From UBA7359 sp041689615 (GTDB lineage Bacteria; Pseudomonadota; Gammaproteobacteria; Eutrophobiales; Eutrophobiaceae), in contig JBDNFW010000029.1 in assembly GCA_041689615.1 (NCBI GenBank), forward strand, positions 1 through 34,967: DNA of 34,967 nucleotides. Direction: 5' to 3'. Positions 1 to 8,450 of the stretch are shown piece by piece (position 1 is the stretch's first letter; each line of letters opens with the position of its first letter). A program made the position numbers and the translations under genes. Under the pieces are notes generated by a model, which was given only the letters and a program-made list of their open reading frames with translations, made no database searches and was not told the origin of the DNA.

Positions 1-95
1 CCACTAATACAGACTATAGTTTTTTTTGCTTCGCCGTAAATACGGTATGGGACAAGAAACCGCCCCAGACTTAGTTCGCCTTTAATAATTTTCAT
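1..95 (-). CDS. N-terminal fragment of a probable alpha/beta hydrolase (runs off the window)
   Basis: An ATG on the minus strand at 93-95 opens a frame that stays open to the left edge, about 31 codons. It reads MKIIKGELSLGRFLVPYRIY followed by GEAKKTIVCISG. The pattern of a short beta strand, then RIYGE, then a hydrophobic strand ending in a Ser-Gly turn resembles the start of alpha/beta-hydrolase-fold proteins, where the oxyanion-hole loop follows the first core strand. No catalytic residues are inside the window and no clear ribosome binding site is visible, so the family call is an inference from the N-terminus only. Confidence 0.45.
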   Translation of the reverse strand, partial: MKIIKGELSLGRFLVPYRIYGEAKKTIVCIS

Positions 96-223
96 CTAAT
101 TAATTCTATGTATGTAACTCTATGATTATCTTGACAGGTTGCAGCTATCAGGAATGAATAAAATTCAGAATCTACTGTTTCAACAAATTATAAAGAAATA
201 TTCCAAAACACACCTATTACAAT

Positions 224-844
224 TCAGGAACTGGTTAACAGTTCTTTTATAAGCATATCTCGGTCTACAACTGAATAATCGCTAAACCAGATTGACCATA
301 ATGTTCTGGCAAAGTTCTCACCCTTGATTGAACTGATTTCCTTGCCCTGGAAAAGTGAGACTATTGTACCATCTGGAAGCCAGCGGAGGATAAATTCATC
401 GTTTTCTTTAACGTCTTCATGGATTGCACGCATAAATGTCTCAATTTGCAGCAATATTTTCGAATATTCTTCTTCATTTGTATTCAATTTAATGCCTGAA
501 ATTAATGACTCTTGAATTTGTTCCGCTTTTAACGACCGCAAAAACACCATCGAGATTTGTTTTGCACCGTATTGTTGCAATATATATTGGAAAATGTCGC
601 CCTTTTCTAATGAGTTATCAGGTTTTTTCTGTGCATAATGTGCCATCGAATAAATTTTTAGAAAGAACTTCTTACGTATTGTTTGGCCGGTACGCACTAG
701 ATCCAATTTTTCATCGTTATATTCAATAACGACATTCTTCGGAAAGGAATTATCGTTCTTTTCTTCCAGACTATTAGCACCTGCATGTACCAAAGATAAA
801 CAAGCAAGGAAAACAACAACTATTTTTATAATGACTAATTTCAT
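224..844 (-). CDS. Secreted chalcone-isomerase-like protein
   Basis: A 206-residue protein with an N-terminal signal peptide (about residues 1-22, hydrophobic core then AGA). The mature part matches what I know of the bacterial chalcone isomerase-like family: an early RKKFFLKIYSMAHYA segment (Lys-Lys-Phe-Phe-Lys-x-Tyr) and a C-terminal block with FARTLWSIWF followed by a Ser-Val-Val-Asp-Arg motif. Family members are small periplasmic proteins of unclear function; the plant-type enzyme reaction should not be assumed. It sits downstream of the RND exporter gene, separated by about 166 bases, on the same strand, so it may or may not be co-transcribed. A 12-base inverted repeat flanks the gene (161-172 and 859-870). 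Confidence 0.75.
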   Translation of the reverse strand: MKLVIIKIVVVFLACLSLVHAGANSLEEKNDNSFPKNVVIEYNDEKLDLVRTGQTIRKKFFLKIYSMAHYAQKKPDNSLEKGDIFQYILQQYGAKQISMVFLRSLKAEQIQESLISGIKLNTNEEEYSKILLQIETFMRAIHEDVKENDEFILRWLPDGTIVSLFQGKEISSIKGENFARTLWSIWFSDYSVVDRDMLIKELLTSS

Positions 845-1010
845 TACCGATTGAACCTGATTCTGAATTTATATTTGAAATACTATTGTGGTACGTTAAT
901 TTAAATTATCGATTATTTATATATGCGAGTATAAATAATAATCAAAATAACGTATTAGATAAATAAAAGGTTAAGACAGGATGTTTAATAAAAACGAATC
1001 GCCAGAAATA

Positions 1011-3752
1011 TTATTTACTTTTTGAGCTACCGACCATATCTGCCAAACGTTGTCCTAGAACATAACTGATATTGAAATTTAATTTAGCAACAATATTCGG
1101 GAAAAACTTCAAGTCCTTTTGCATACGTTCATAATCAAAACGTAATGCGGACACATCTTCTGTTGCGACAACATCGGCTGTTCTTTGTGTTTCACGGATA
1201 TAGCCTATCTCGCCAAAAATCTGCCCTGGCTTCAAAATTGCCAAAGAACGTGAGTCACCATTATCTTTTCTAATAACCTCTACTTCGCCCGAAAGAATGA
1301 GATACATATCACGACCTACGGTATCTTGTTTTACCAATAACTCACCTTTTTTAAATTCATGTAATTCGGAAATAAGGATTGCTTTACGACGTTGATAGTC
1401 CGTCATGTTTTGTAACAACGGACTATTGTCCAGAACTTCACGGTCAACTGACATGGCCAATATTTGATATAGACCGACAAGACGAATACGAGCCATGATA
1501 ATCGGCGTAATCAAAAGGTTCGCAAAAATAGAAAACAACATAGTTGCGCCAGCCAAGGCACCAAACTGCGCGACAATCGTAAAGTTTGAAAAAATTAAAA
1601 CACCGAAGCCAAGTGCCAGCGCAATACTGGAAACAATAAGCGGTGTTGCTTCTTCACGAACAGCAATATTAACTGCTTCGACATAATCAGAGCTGCGACG
1701 ACATAGTTCATTATAACGCGCCAATAAGTGAATCGTGCCATCAATAGCAATACCTATTGCAATAACCGCCACCATTGCTGTGCCCGGATTTAATGGAATA
1801 TCAAGATAACCCATGATACCAAACATCAAGGTGATCGGAATGATCGCGGGTATCAAAGCAATGAAGCCGCCTTTAAAAGAAGTAAACATCGCAGACATAA
1901 TTAGAAAAATTAATGTCAACAACACAACCAATGCTTTAATTTGCGCAAGCATTAAGCTTTCAGCCGCATGGTTCACCATCAAATTTTCACTAACGACATA
2001 GGATTTCATTTGCGGACCCGCGATTGTTTGTATTACTTCTTCCAATTCACGAATATATTTATTTAACGTATGCGAGTCAGTGACGTTATGTCGGACAACA
2101 ATATTGGCACGACTATAATCATGACTAACATAGCTATCCAAATCACTGCGATGAAAAAACATTAGATACTGCGCAACCAAATTTCGCGTTTCCGGCACAA
2201 AGCCTTCCTTACCACTATTACGAAACTCACGGTTAATAAACTTTAAATGATCGGCTAAAGAAATACTCCGATCATAAACACCCTGTTTATCAAGGAAGTC
2301 TTGTATATCAGATAACTTTTGAATATTTTTCGGATTCTGGAATGCTTTCTCCTGTTTAGATTCAAGCGAAATAAAAAATATTTTTACACCGGCTAGATCG
2401 TCATGTATTCGTTTAACATCTTTTATCAACGGACGATCACTTTGAAAATAGGATAAAGGATCATTCGTGACATAAAGTTTAGACGCCTGAAAAACAAAAA
2501 ACACACACAACGCTGCTGTCACTATAAGCGTTGATAAAGGAAAATGATCCTGAGAATATCGAAATATCCGCATAATACGATTAGGTAAGCTATTCGTTTC
2601 TTTATTTTTAACAAGGCTGGTATTTTTATCCGAAGCAAATACACGAACCATTAGCGGCAGAACTAATACAGTAATAATACCATTTGCTACCATGGCAAAA
2701 GTTGCCGCGATCGAGAAATGCTGGATTAAAGCAATATTACTAAAAAGATTACTGGCAAAACCTAACGCTGTCGTTAATACGGTTAATAACAATGGTAGAC
2801 CAATATGTTTTGCCATGTATTTAATCGCTGCACTCTTGTTTGACTCCCCTTCTACATCTTCATCCAGTCCACGCAAGAATGCCGACATCAAATGTGTATC
2901 TTCAGTGGATCCGATCACGATGATCAATGAAGGTATCATTGCGCTTAGAATGTTAAGTGGAATACCCAGCCAACCTAATAGTCCAAAAGTCCAGATAATC
3001 GTAATCAATGACGTCACCAGCGGCACCATCGCTGCCAACCAGCTACGCATAAAAACTAAAATAGATAAAACGAGAATGACTGCGGATAACGGTCCGAGCA
3101 ATATAAAGTCTTCATAGAGACTTTGTTTTAACTCAGCGTTAATTCTGGGCGGACCAACTTGCGTTATATACTCAAATCCTGATTGTTGAGCATCGATCTG
3201 ATCTTGCATAGCTTGATAAATAATTCGACTAAAATTATTTTGATCATCTTCATCTGTAACAGAAACGATCATTGCAGTAACGTTACCATCATCAGAGAAA
3301 AAATTTCCCACATATAATGGATTCGCCAAGGCACTCTCTTTAGCGCTTAATGCTTCCTCTAGACTCTTGGGTGCGGATCGAAGTACGGGTCGGGAAATAA
3401 TTTTTCCATCGACACCTTGAACCGTATACAAACTAAACAAACCGTCTACACGAGTAACGCCATCAAGCTTTTCAATCGCCAAGTGTAATTGTTCAAGCCG
3501 CGTCAGTTTTTCCGGTGTCCACAGATTTTTGTCCTTGATATAGATAATCGTTTTATTATCTGTACCGAACTCACCCATCACTTTTTGATAAATCTGACGG
3601 GCAGGATCGTCTACAGGAATTAACGAATCTATGCCAGTATCGATCTGTAGTTTCTGCATGCCCACAGCAGCAAACAGCGTAACGATCAGTATAAATAATG
3701 TCACAGGAACACGGTGCTTATAACCTAACATGCATACTTGTTGCATTATCAT
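1011..3752 (-). CDS. RND/MMPL-family exporter fused to a C-terminal cyclic-nucleotide-binding domain
   Basis: A 913-residue inner-membrane protein with two RND-like halves. One transmembrane helix lies at about residues 16-33, a periplasmic domain follows, then five helices at about 215-371 of the sterol-sensing/MMPL type (IGSTEDTHL near 285). The pattern repeats from about residue 404, with a second charged helix motif AIDGTIHLLARYN. After the last helix a cytoplasmic domain (about 785-905) has the hallmarks of a cNMP-binding fold: GRDMYLILSGEVEV, then FGEIGYIRETQRTADV at 846, which keeps the Glu and Arg that hold the cyclic phosphate in CRP-type domains. The family exports hydrophobic molecules or lipids; the substrate here is unknown. 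The start overlaps the upstream LolA-like gene by four bases (ATGA), which indicates translational coupling. The cNMP tail suggests gating or control by a nucleotide, but this is inferred. Confidence 0.85.
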   Translation of the reverse strand: MIMQQVCMLGYKHRVPVTLFILIVTLFAAVGMQKLQIDTGIDSLIPVDDPARQIYQKVMGEFGTDNKTIIYIKDKNLWTPEKLTRLEQLHLAIEKLDGVTRVDGLFSLYTVQGVDGKIISRPVLRSAPKSLEEALSAKESALANPLYVGNFFSDDGNVTAMIVSVTDEDDQNNFSRIIYQAMQDQIDAQQSGFEYITQVGPPRINAELKQSLYEDFILLGPLSAVILVLSILVFMRSWLAAMVPLVTSLITIIWTFGLLGWLGIPLNILSAMIPSLIIVIGSTEDTHLMSAFLRGLDEDVEGESNKSAAIKYMAKHIGLPLLLTVLTTALGFASNLFSNIALIQHFSIAATFAMVANGIITVLVLPLMVRVFASDKNTSLVKNKETNSLPNRIMRIFRYSQDHFPLSTLIVTAALCVFFVFQASKLYVTNDPLSYFQSDRPLIKDVKRIHDDLAGVKIFFISLESKQEKAFQNPKNIQKLSDIQDFLDKQGVYDRSISLADHLKFINREFRNSGKEGFVPETRNLVAQYLMFFHRSDLDSYVSHDYSRANIVVRHNVTDSHTLNKYIRELEEVIQTIAGPQMKSYVVSENLMVNHAAESLMLAQIKALVVLLTLIFLIMSAMFTSFKGGFIALIPAIIPITLMFGIMGYLDIPLNPGTAMVAVIAIGIAIDGTIHLLARYNELCRRSSDYVEAVNIAVREEATPLIVSSIALALGFGVLIFSNFTIVAQFGALAGATMLFSIFANLLITPIIMARIRLVGLYQILAMSVDREVLDNSPLLQNMTDYQRRKAILISELHEFKKGELLVKQDTVGRDMYLILSGEVEVIRKDNGDSRSLAILKPGQIFGEIGYIRETQRTADVVATEDVSALRFDYERMQKDLKFFPNIVAKLNFNISYVLGQRLADMVGSSKSK

Positions 3753-4639
3753 TCTATCGTTTCCTCTGATGTTTCCGAATCATCTGTATCAGAAACTTTT
3801 TCCTCTACAGGTTCAACATAGGGGTAATTTTTATATAACCATTCTGCAGTGAAAATTTCTTCAGGCACATAGTCATGTGAAAAAACGCGTCGGGATATCT
3901 TGATCAATGACTGATGCTCTTGCCTTTTATCTTCCATCAAAATCATATTAGCGCGCCACATATCACCATCAACCGCTTTAAGATCATGATGACTTTGAAT
4001 ACGAGAAACACGACCTTGTTTATCAAAATGATGTGTGAGTGTGATATACAAATTATCCTGTCGAATAAAATGTCGTCGTAGAATCTGTTGTTCGTTCATT
4101 TGATCGCTTGCTTTATAAGCATCCAGTATGAAATATTTAATATTATCAATTGTTCTGTCATCACGACGCGCATAATAATGCTCCGATAATACTTCACCAG
4201 TCAGGTTCTCTACTGAGAAATCGGTGCCAAGGAAATTATCGTTACTGCCTTCGCCAGTACTTTCGATTAAACGTTCACCAAACGCAGGTAAATAAATATA
4301 TTTACTTGTATTGCCGTCAGGATCACGATTAGCTAACAGGGCAACACCTTTTACTTCCCGTGGATAATCAAATATCAATAGAAATTTAACTGAACCATCT
4401 TCTTCCACTCTTGAATAGCGTCTAGCTATACGCGTATCACGACCACCTAGCCGATCTTCCATCACCATGGATTGTTCTTCATATATATAAGGAAACTGCT
4501 GGTGCCGCTTTTGCACTTCTTCCATTATTTCAGCGCCGCTCGTTTCACTGTTAATGCTGGCAACACTTTCCTCTGCGAACAAACCGGTTGTCAGCAATAT
4601 AAATAAAACGGCGTTATGTTGTTGAGATGATAATTTCAT
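3749..4639 (-). CDS. LolA-like periplasmic outer-membrane lipoprotein-sorting family protein
   Basis: A 296-residue protein with an N-terminal export signal (about residues 1-27). The mature part has features of the LolA_like family often annotated as 'outer membrane lipoprotein-sorting protein': a MVMEDRLGGRDTRIARRYSR strand region, a DYPREVKGVALLANRD block, and a YIYLPAFGERL strand followed by a Gly-rich loop ending FLGTDFSVENL. These proteins form a half-barrel with a hydrophobic cavity and frequently sit beside RND/MMPL exporters. Here it overlaps the exporter gene by four bases and follows pqiC by 21 bases. It may accept a lipid or lipophilic cargo in the periplasm. It is not classical LolA, which is shorter (about 200 residues) and usually encoded elsewhere. 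Confidence 0.78.
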   Translation of the reverse strand: MKLSSQQHNAVLFILLTTGLFAEESVASINSETSGAEIMEEVQKRHQQFPYIYEEQSMVMEDRLGGRDTRIARRYSRVEEDGSVKFLLIFDYPREVKGVALLANRDPDGNTSKYIYLPAFGERLIESTGEGSNDNFLGTDFSVENLTGEVLSEHYYARRDDRTIDNIKYFILDAYKASDQMNEQQILRRHFIRQDNLYITLTHHFDKQGRVSRIQSHHDLKAVDGDMWRANMILMEDKRQEHQSLIKISRRVFSHDYVPEEIFTAEWLYKNYPYVEPVEEKVSDTDDSETSEETIE

Positions 4640-4660
4640 TACTGGATTCTGTTAACTTTT

Positions 4661-5278
4661 TTATATTTCCTGAGCAATAATAGTATCGGCAATACGTTCA
4701 CTGAGTTCGCCATATATTTGGCGCATCGCTGATATCATTTGATCATAATTATCTTGTTCAATTGTTTGCTCACTATTTAGTTCCGCACCGAAAACACCTA
4801 ACGAATCCGATTGCTGACCACTTGAAAGTTGCCAGCGCGCAATCAACTTAACCTTGTTATCAACGTCCTGTTCAAATTGTTCGATATGAATCTGCACTCG
4901 ATAATCAGGTGTAGAAGATGAACGGTTTAAGGGGGTGCCAACATCAATCGTTGATAATAATCTGGACAGATTTCTTGCCATGCTGCGTAATAAATTCTTA
5001 CGTAAATTTTCACCCCATTGATTCTCTTCCGAAAACTCAAGCCGACTTTCACTGCTTCGCGATGCAATTTGAAAACGTTCTAAATATTGAGGAATATGTA
5101 AATCAAGTATTTCTATACTTAACGGCCTGACAGCTTTAATCGACTCGCCTGAATATTCGACTGGATCAACTAAATAGTATCGTGTCGGCGTTGTCGCTCC
5201 GCCACCCATACAAGCACTTAATAAACTTGTAACACAAAACAAAACTATTAATTTATATTTCGGATTCGACATAATCAT
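4661..5278 (-). CDS. pqiC: PqiC-type outer-membrane lipoprotein (ABC-type transport auxiliary lipoprotein)
   Basis: A 205-residue lipoprotein. The signal peptide ends in a lipobox Leu-Ser-Ala-Cys with the lipidated Cys at residue 23, or 21 if the second Met is used. The start of the mature part, TPTRYYLVDP, is typical of the PqiC/YmbA (DUF330) family, which partners the MCE protein PqiB and is thought to dock the MCE needle to the outer membrane. The start ATG shares one base with the pqiB stop (TAATG) and is preceded by AAAGGAG, so it is translationally coupled. The position directly after an MCE-protein gene supports the call. Confidence 0.88.
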   Translation of the reverse strand: MIMSNPKYKLIVLFCVTSLLSACMGGGATTPTRYYLVDPVEYSGESIKAVRPLSIEILDLHIPQYLERFQIASRSSESRLEFSEENQWGENLRKNLLRSMARNLSRLLSTIDVGTPLNRSSSTPDYRVQIHIEQFEQDVDNKVKLIARWQLSSGQQSDSLGVFGAELNSEQTIEQDNYDQMISAMRQIYGELSERIADTIIAQEI

Positions 5279-6951
5279 TATTCTCCTTTGGCTTTCTTTT
5301 CCTTGCCAAAAATAAAAGCCTGCGGATTGCGTTCCAAAGTATCGACTAAAGAACGTATAGAACGAGCCATCTCCTCAAGTTCGCCGCTTAATTTAATCAC
5401 GTTATATTGAACCGGTGAATTTGGCGCTAATAGAACGTTCATTTTTTCCAAAGTAAGATGGCCGGCATTAATTGCTTCTTGTATATTTGAAGCATCTACT
5501 TTTTGCATAATGCCCTTAAAGTTACTTAACGCAATTTGTAGATCTTCTATTGCTGCAGGAATTCCCGGCATTGTAAGGAGGGCATTTGCGTTATTAATTG
5601 TTACATCTGCCGTGTCTAGTGTTCTATCCGCACTCTTAATAGTTTCAATTAACACGGACGTGATCTCATTAATATCAATGGCATTTAGCTTAGCCAATAA
5701 GTTTTCAGCCGATGCCGTAATTGCGCCAAAATTGGCCGTCGCCAATGTAGGCAACTCTGGAAAAGGGGTTTCTTCTCCGCTGATATTAATCGGCGTATCC
5801 GGATGCATATCCAGCTCGACATAGAGTTGACTGGTTAACAGACTTCCGGTTTGTAGACGTGCTCTGAGGCCCCGTTCAACTAACTTGGCCAGTGTTTCAT
5901 GAGTCGTTTCCTCATCCTCATTACCTCGCTCTACAATTCTTTGTAGTTCAATTTCAATCAACACCGGAATACGGAATGACGTGTCTTCGCTATCAAACTC
6001 AAGTCGGACATCCAGAACAGAACCGACTTTAATACCCTTGAACTCAACCGGAGCACCAATGCTCAAACCACGTACGGAACTGTCAAAGAACATAATAAAC
6101 TTAAGTTTCCTGGTATAGGAACGTTCCTGAATAACGTCATAACTATCATGTAGTGTGAAAACCAGATTCTCAATATCCGCCGCGTCCTGCTCCAGCGTCT
6201 CTGGTGTATCGAATGCAATACCACCAAACATCATTGAACGAAGTGATTCCGTTTGTACTTTAAATCCATCAGCACTCATTGACACATTAATGCCGCTGAC
6301 ATTCCAGAAATTAGTGTTACCTCGGATAAGCTGGTCAAACGGATCTTTAATAAACGCGTGTACATAAACGCTCTTGCGATCATTGCCCAGTTCATATCCC
6401 AATACTTCACCGGCAAGCAATCCTTGATAATAAATAGGTGAACCCGTATCAACCGAACCCAAGTTTTGTGTCACTAGCACAACCTCCATTCCCTGCTCAT
6501 CAGCATTGACGACCGGCTGTTTTTCTAAACCGACGAAATGCCGCTGTACAGCACCTGCGCCCGGTTCAATTTCAATATAAGCACCTGAGATTAATGTGCT
6601 TAAGCCGGAAGCACCCTGTAATCCAAGTTGCGGTTTCACCACCCAGAAACGGGTACTTCGACGTAAGAATTTTTCTGATCCCTGACTGAATTTGGCGGTT
6701 AAGATGACATTTGAAAAGTCGTCACTAAATTTAATCTGTTCAACCGTACCAATATCAACATTCTTATATTTAATCCTGGTCTTACCAACTTCAATGCCTT
6801 CCGCTGTTTTGAAACTGATACTAACTTGAGGACCTTGTTCCGATAAGGTTTTCACAATTAACCAGCCACCCACCAACAAGGTAATGAATGGAATTATCCA
6901 GACAACTGACGGGCCAGACCGTTTGCTAACTTTTGGGCTTGAGATTTCCAT
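5278..6951 (-). CDS. pqiB: PqiB-type MCE-domain phospholipid transport protein
   Basis: A 557-residue protein with a single N-terminal membrane anchor (about residues 16-34) and three MCE domains. The first starts near residue 42 (SISFKTAEGIEVGKTRIKYK), the second near residue 153 (VVLVTQNLGSVDTGSPIYYQ), the third near residue 285 (FDSSVRGLSIGAPVEFKGIK). The remaining ~150 residues are helical and heptad-like, as expected for the needle that crosses the periplasm in PqiB. Length and three-domain layout match E. coli PqiB rather than YebT (seven domains) or MlaD (one). It forms an operon with pqiA (11 bases upstream) and pqiC (one-base overlap). Known PqiABC moves phospholipids between membranes and maintains the outer membrane; the direction of transport is not settled. 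Confidence 0.93.
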   Translation of the reverse strand: MEISSPKVSKRSGPSVVWIIPFITLLVGGWLIVKTLSEQGPQVSISFKTAEGIEVGKTRIKYKNVDIGTVEQIKFSDDFSNVILTAKFSQGSEKFLRRSTRFWVVKPQLGLQGASGLSTLISGAYIEIEPGAGAVQRHFVGLEKQPVVNADEQGMEVVLVTQNLGSVDTGSPIYYQGLLAGEVLGYELGNDRKSVYVHAFIKDPFDQLIRGNTNFWNVSGINVSMSADGFKVQTESLRSMMFGGIAFDTPETLEQDAADIENLVFTLHDSYDVIQERSYTRKLKFIMFFDSSVRGLSIGAPVEFKGIKVGSVLDVRLEFDSEDTSFRIPVLIEIELQRIVERGNEDEETTHETLAKLVERGLRARLQTGSLLTSQLYVELDMHPDTPINISGEETPFPELPTLATANFGAITASAENLLAKLNAIDINEITSVLIETIKSADRTLDTADVTINNANALLTMPGIPAAIEDLQIALSNFKGIMQKVDASNIQEAINAGHLTLEKMNVLLAPNSPVQYNVIKLSGELEEMARSIRSLVDTLERNPQAFIFGKEKKAKGE

Positions 6952-6962
6952 TTCTTATCTTA

Positions 6963-8201
6963 TTATTCTTTTTCCCTAACATTATCCCAAATCAGGCGCG
7001 AATCAAAACTTTGCGCGGCAAACATGGTAATAACAACGGCGCCAGCAAAGAAAATCGCACCAATTCCAGGGCGTATTGTTGATAAGGCATCCAGACTGAC
7101 CAGAGCAGATAACAAACCAACCAGAAAAATATCCACCATAGACCAGGCACCAACCACCTCAGTCAGGCGGTAAAGCAAGGTACGATCACGCGGACGCCAG
7201 ACTGATTTTTTTTGAACACTAAGCAATAAAAAACTTAAAATCGTTAACTTCATCACTGGCACAACAATACTGGCGACAAAAACAATCATGGCCAATCCCC
7301 ACATACCGGATTCAATTAAATGCAGTACACCACTCAGAATCGTATTCGGCTCACCCTGACCGAAACGTATCACCGTCATGACTGGATAAATATTAGCTGG
7401 AATTAATAGCACGACTGCAGCAAGTAATAATGCCCAGGTCGTTTCTATACTGTGTTTAATTCGGTGGTGTAATGGTGAGTCACATCGGACACAATGTTGA
7501 TGTTCGTCAGTTTCTAAACCAAGAAAGCCGCAAGTGTGACAATTAAGAATATTTTTGTTTTTAGCTTCATCACTCGTTAGATCTAATGATGTATGCCCGG
7601 TTAATTTCCATAATTGATGTGGGTTGAAACTTGCTCGGGCAGCCGTATAAACAACCAGCAATAAAGCCAAAGCAACTAAAGCTGGACCAAAAATTACGTT
7701 TGCCAGATCCTGCAATTTAACTATGCCTATCAAGACGCCCAGCATAAATACGCCAATCAGACTCCAGGGAAGCAAGGCATTGACCACTCGATATACTGCA
7801 CCCATCTGCGGCGCTACTTTTCCCAAGCATGCAGGTACCAATAAATAAAGCATGCCGACAATAACTATCAATGGAAACAAAATGCTGGTTAGAAAAATAA
7901 GTACGCCTAATTCACCCATCCCTAATTCACCCATCGCCCAACCGCTGGAGAATAAAATATTTTCAACAACGCGACCGCCTAATTCTAAAGAAAGAAAAGG
8001 AAAGCTATTGGCAATAATGAAAAGTAGTAGTGCAGCAAGATACAAGGCAAGACTACGATTTAATGAATCGGGAACATGTCGATAAAGCAAGTTTCCGCAA
8101 TGCAGACAATTGGCCTTTGCGCCCGTTGGAATCAATTCATAATAATGCAGGTGATCGCACTCGTGACAGGCGATGATTTCCCCAATTAAACTAATTGCCA
8201 T
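6963..8201 (-). CDS. pqiA: PqiA-type inner-membrane protein with two zinc ribbons
   Basis: A 412-residue integral membrane protein built from two PqiA domains. Each begins with a CxxC...CxxC ribbon: Cys12, Cys15, Cys32 and Cys35 in the first, and CHTCG followed by CVRCD in the middle of the protein. Each ribbon is followed by about four membrane helices. In E. coli, PqiA is the inner-membrane partner of the MCE protein PqiB. The gene opens the pqiABC block and is 11 bases from pqiB. An upstream 9-bp stem at 8245-8272 lies 44-71 bases before the start codon. The E. coli operon responds to SoxRS; I do not see a convincing SoxS box here. Confidence 0.93.
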   Translation of the reverse strand: MAISLIGEIIACHECDHLHYYELIPTGAKANCLHCGNLLYRHVPDSLNRSLALYLAALLLFIIANSFPFLSLELGGRVVENILFSSGWAMGELGMGELGVLIFLTSILFPLIVIVGMLYLLVPACLGKVAPQMGAVYRVVNALLPWSLIGVFMLGVLIGIVKLQDLANVIFGPALVALALLLVVYTAARASFNPHQLWKLTGHTSLDLTSDEAKNKNILNCHTCGFLGLETDEHQHCVRCDSPLHHRIKHSIETTWALLLAAVVLLIPANIYPVMTVIRFGQGEPNTILSGVLHLIESGMWGLAMIVFVASIVVPVMKLTILSFLLLSVQKKSVWRPRDRTLLYRLTEVVGAWSMVDIFLVGLLSALVSLDALSTIRPGIGAIFFAGAVVITMFAAQSFDSRLIWDNVREKE

Positions 8202-8244
8202 TTGTTATTCCGGATTTAATAATTCTTATTATTTGGTAATTCTG

Positions 8245-8272
8245 TCTCATGCAGCGTCCTTTGTGCATGAGA
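8245..8272. promoter_or_regulatory. Perfect 9-bp inverted repeat upstream of pqiA
   Basis: TCTCATGCA (8245-8253) and TGCATGAGA (8264-8272) are exact complements around a 10-base spacer. The repeat lies 44-71 bases upstream of the pqiA ATG in the 249-base gap between pqiA and sulP. It could be an operator for a dimeric regulator or a leader hairpin. There is no T-run after it on the minus strand, so an intrinsic terminator is less likely. Confidence 0.4.
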
Positions 8273-8450
8273 ATCTCAATTATAGCTGAATACGAAGCTT
8301 ATTTTCTGTGAATGTCGCAGATTTGCGAATTTTATAAAAACGGAAAAACTAAGAAAATATGTCAATAAATCAATTATTTATAAGACATTCTCTTTATATA
8401 AGCTCTTTGAACATCTCAAACAGAATAAAAAGAACCTAGCATTACAAAAC

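Noticed and set aside
2692..3117. 141-codon plus-strand frame inside the RND exporter gene
   Set aside because: It is a shadow frame opposite transmembrane codons; no ribosome site and no recognisable protein features, while the minus-strand exporter is complete.
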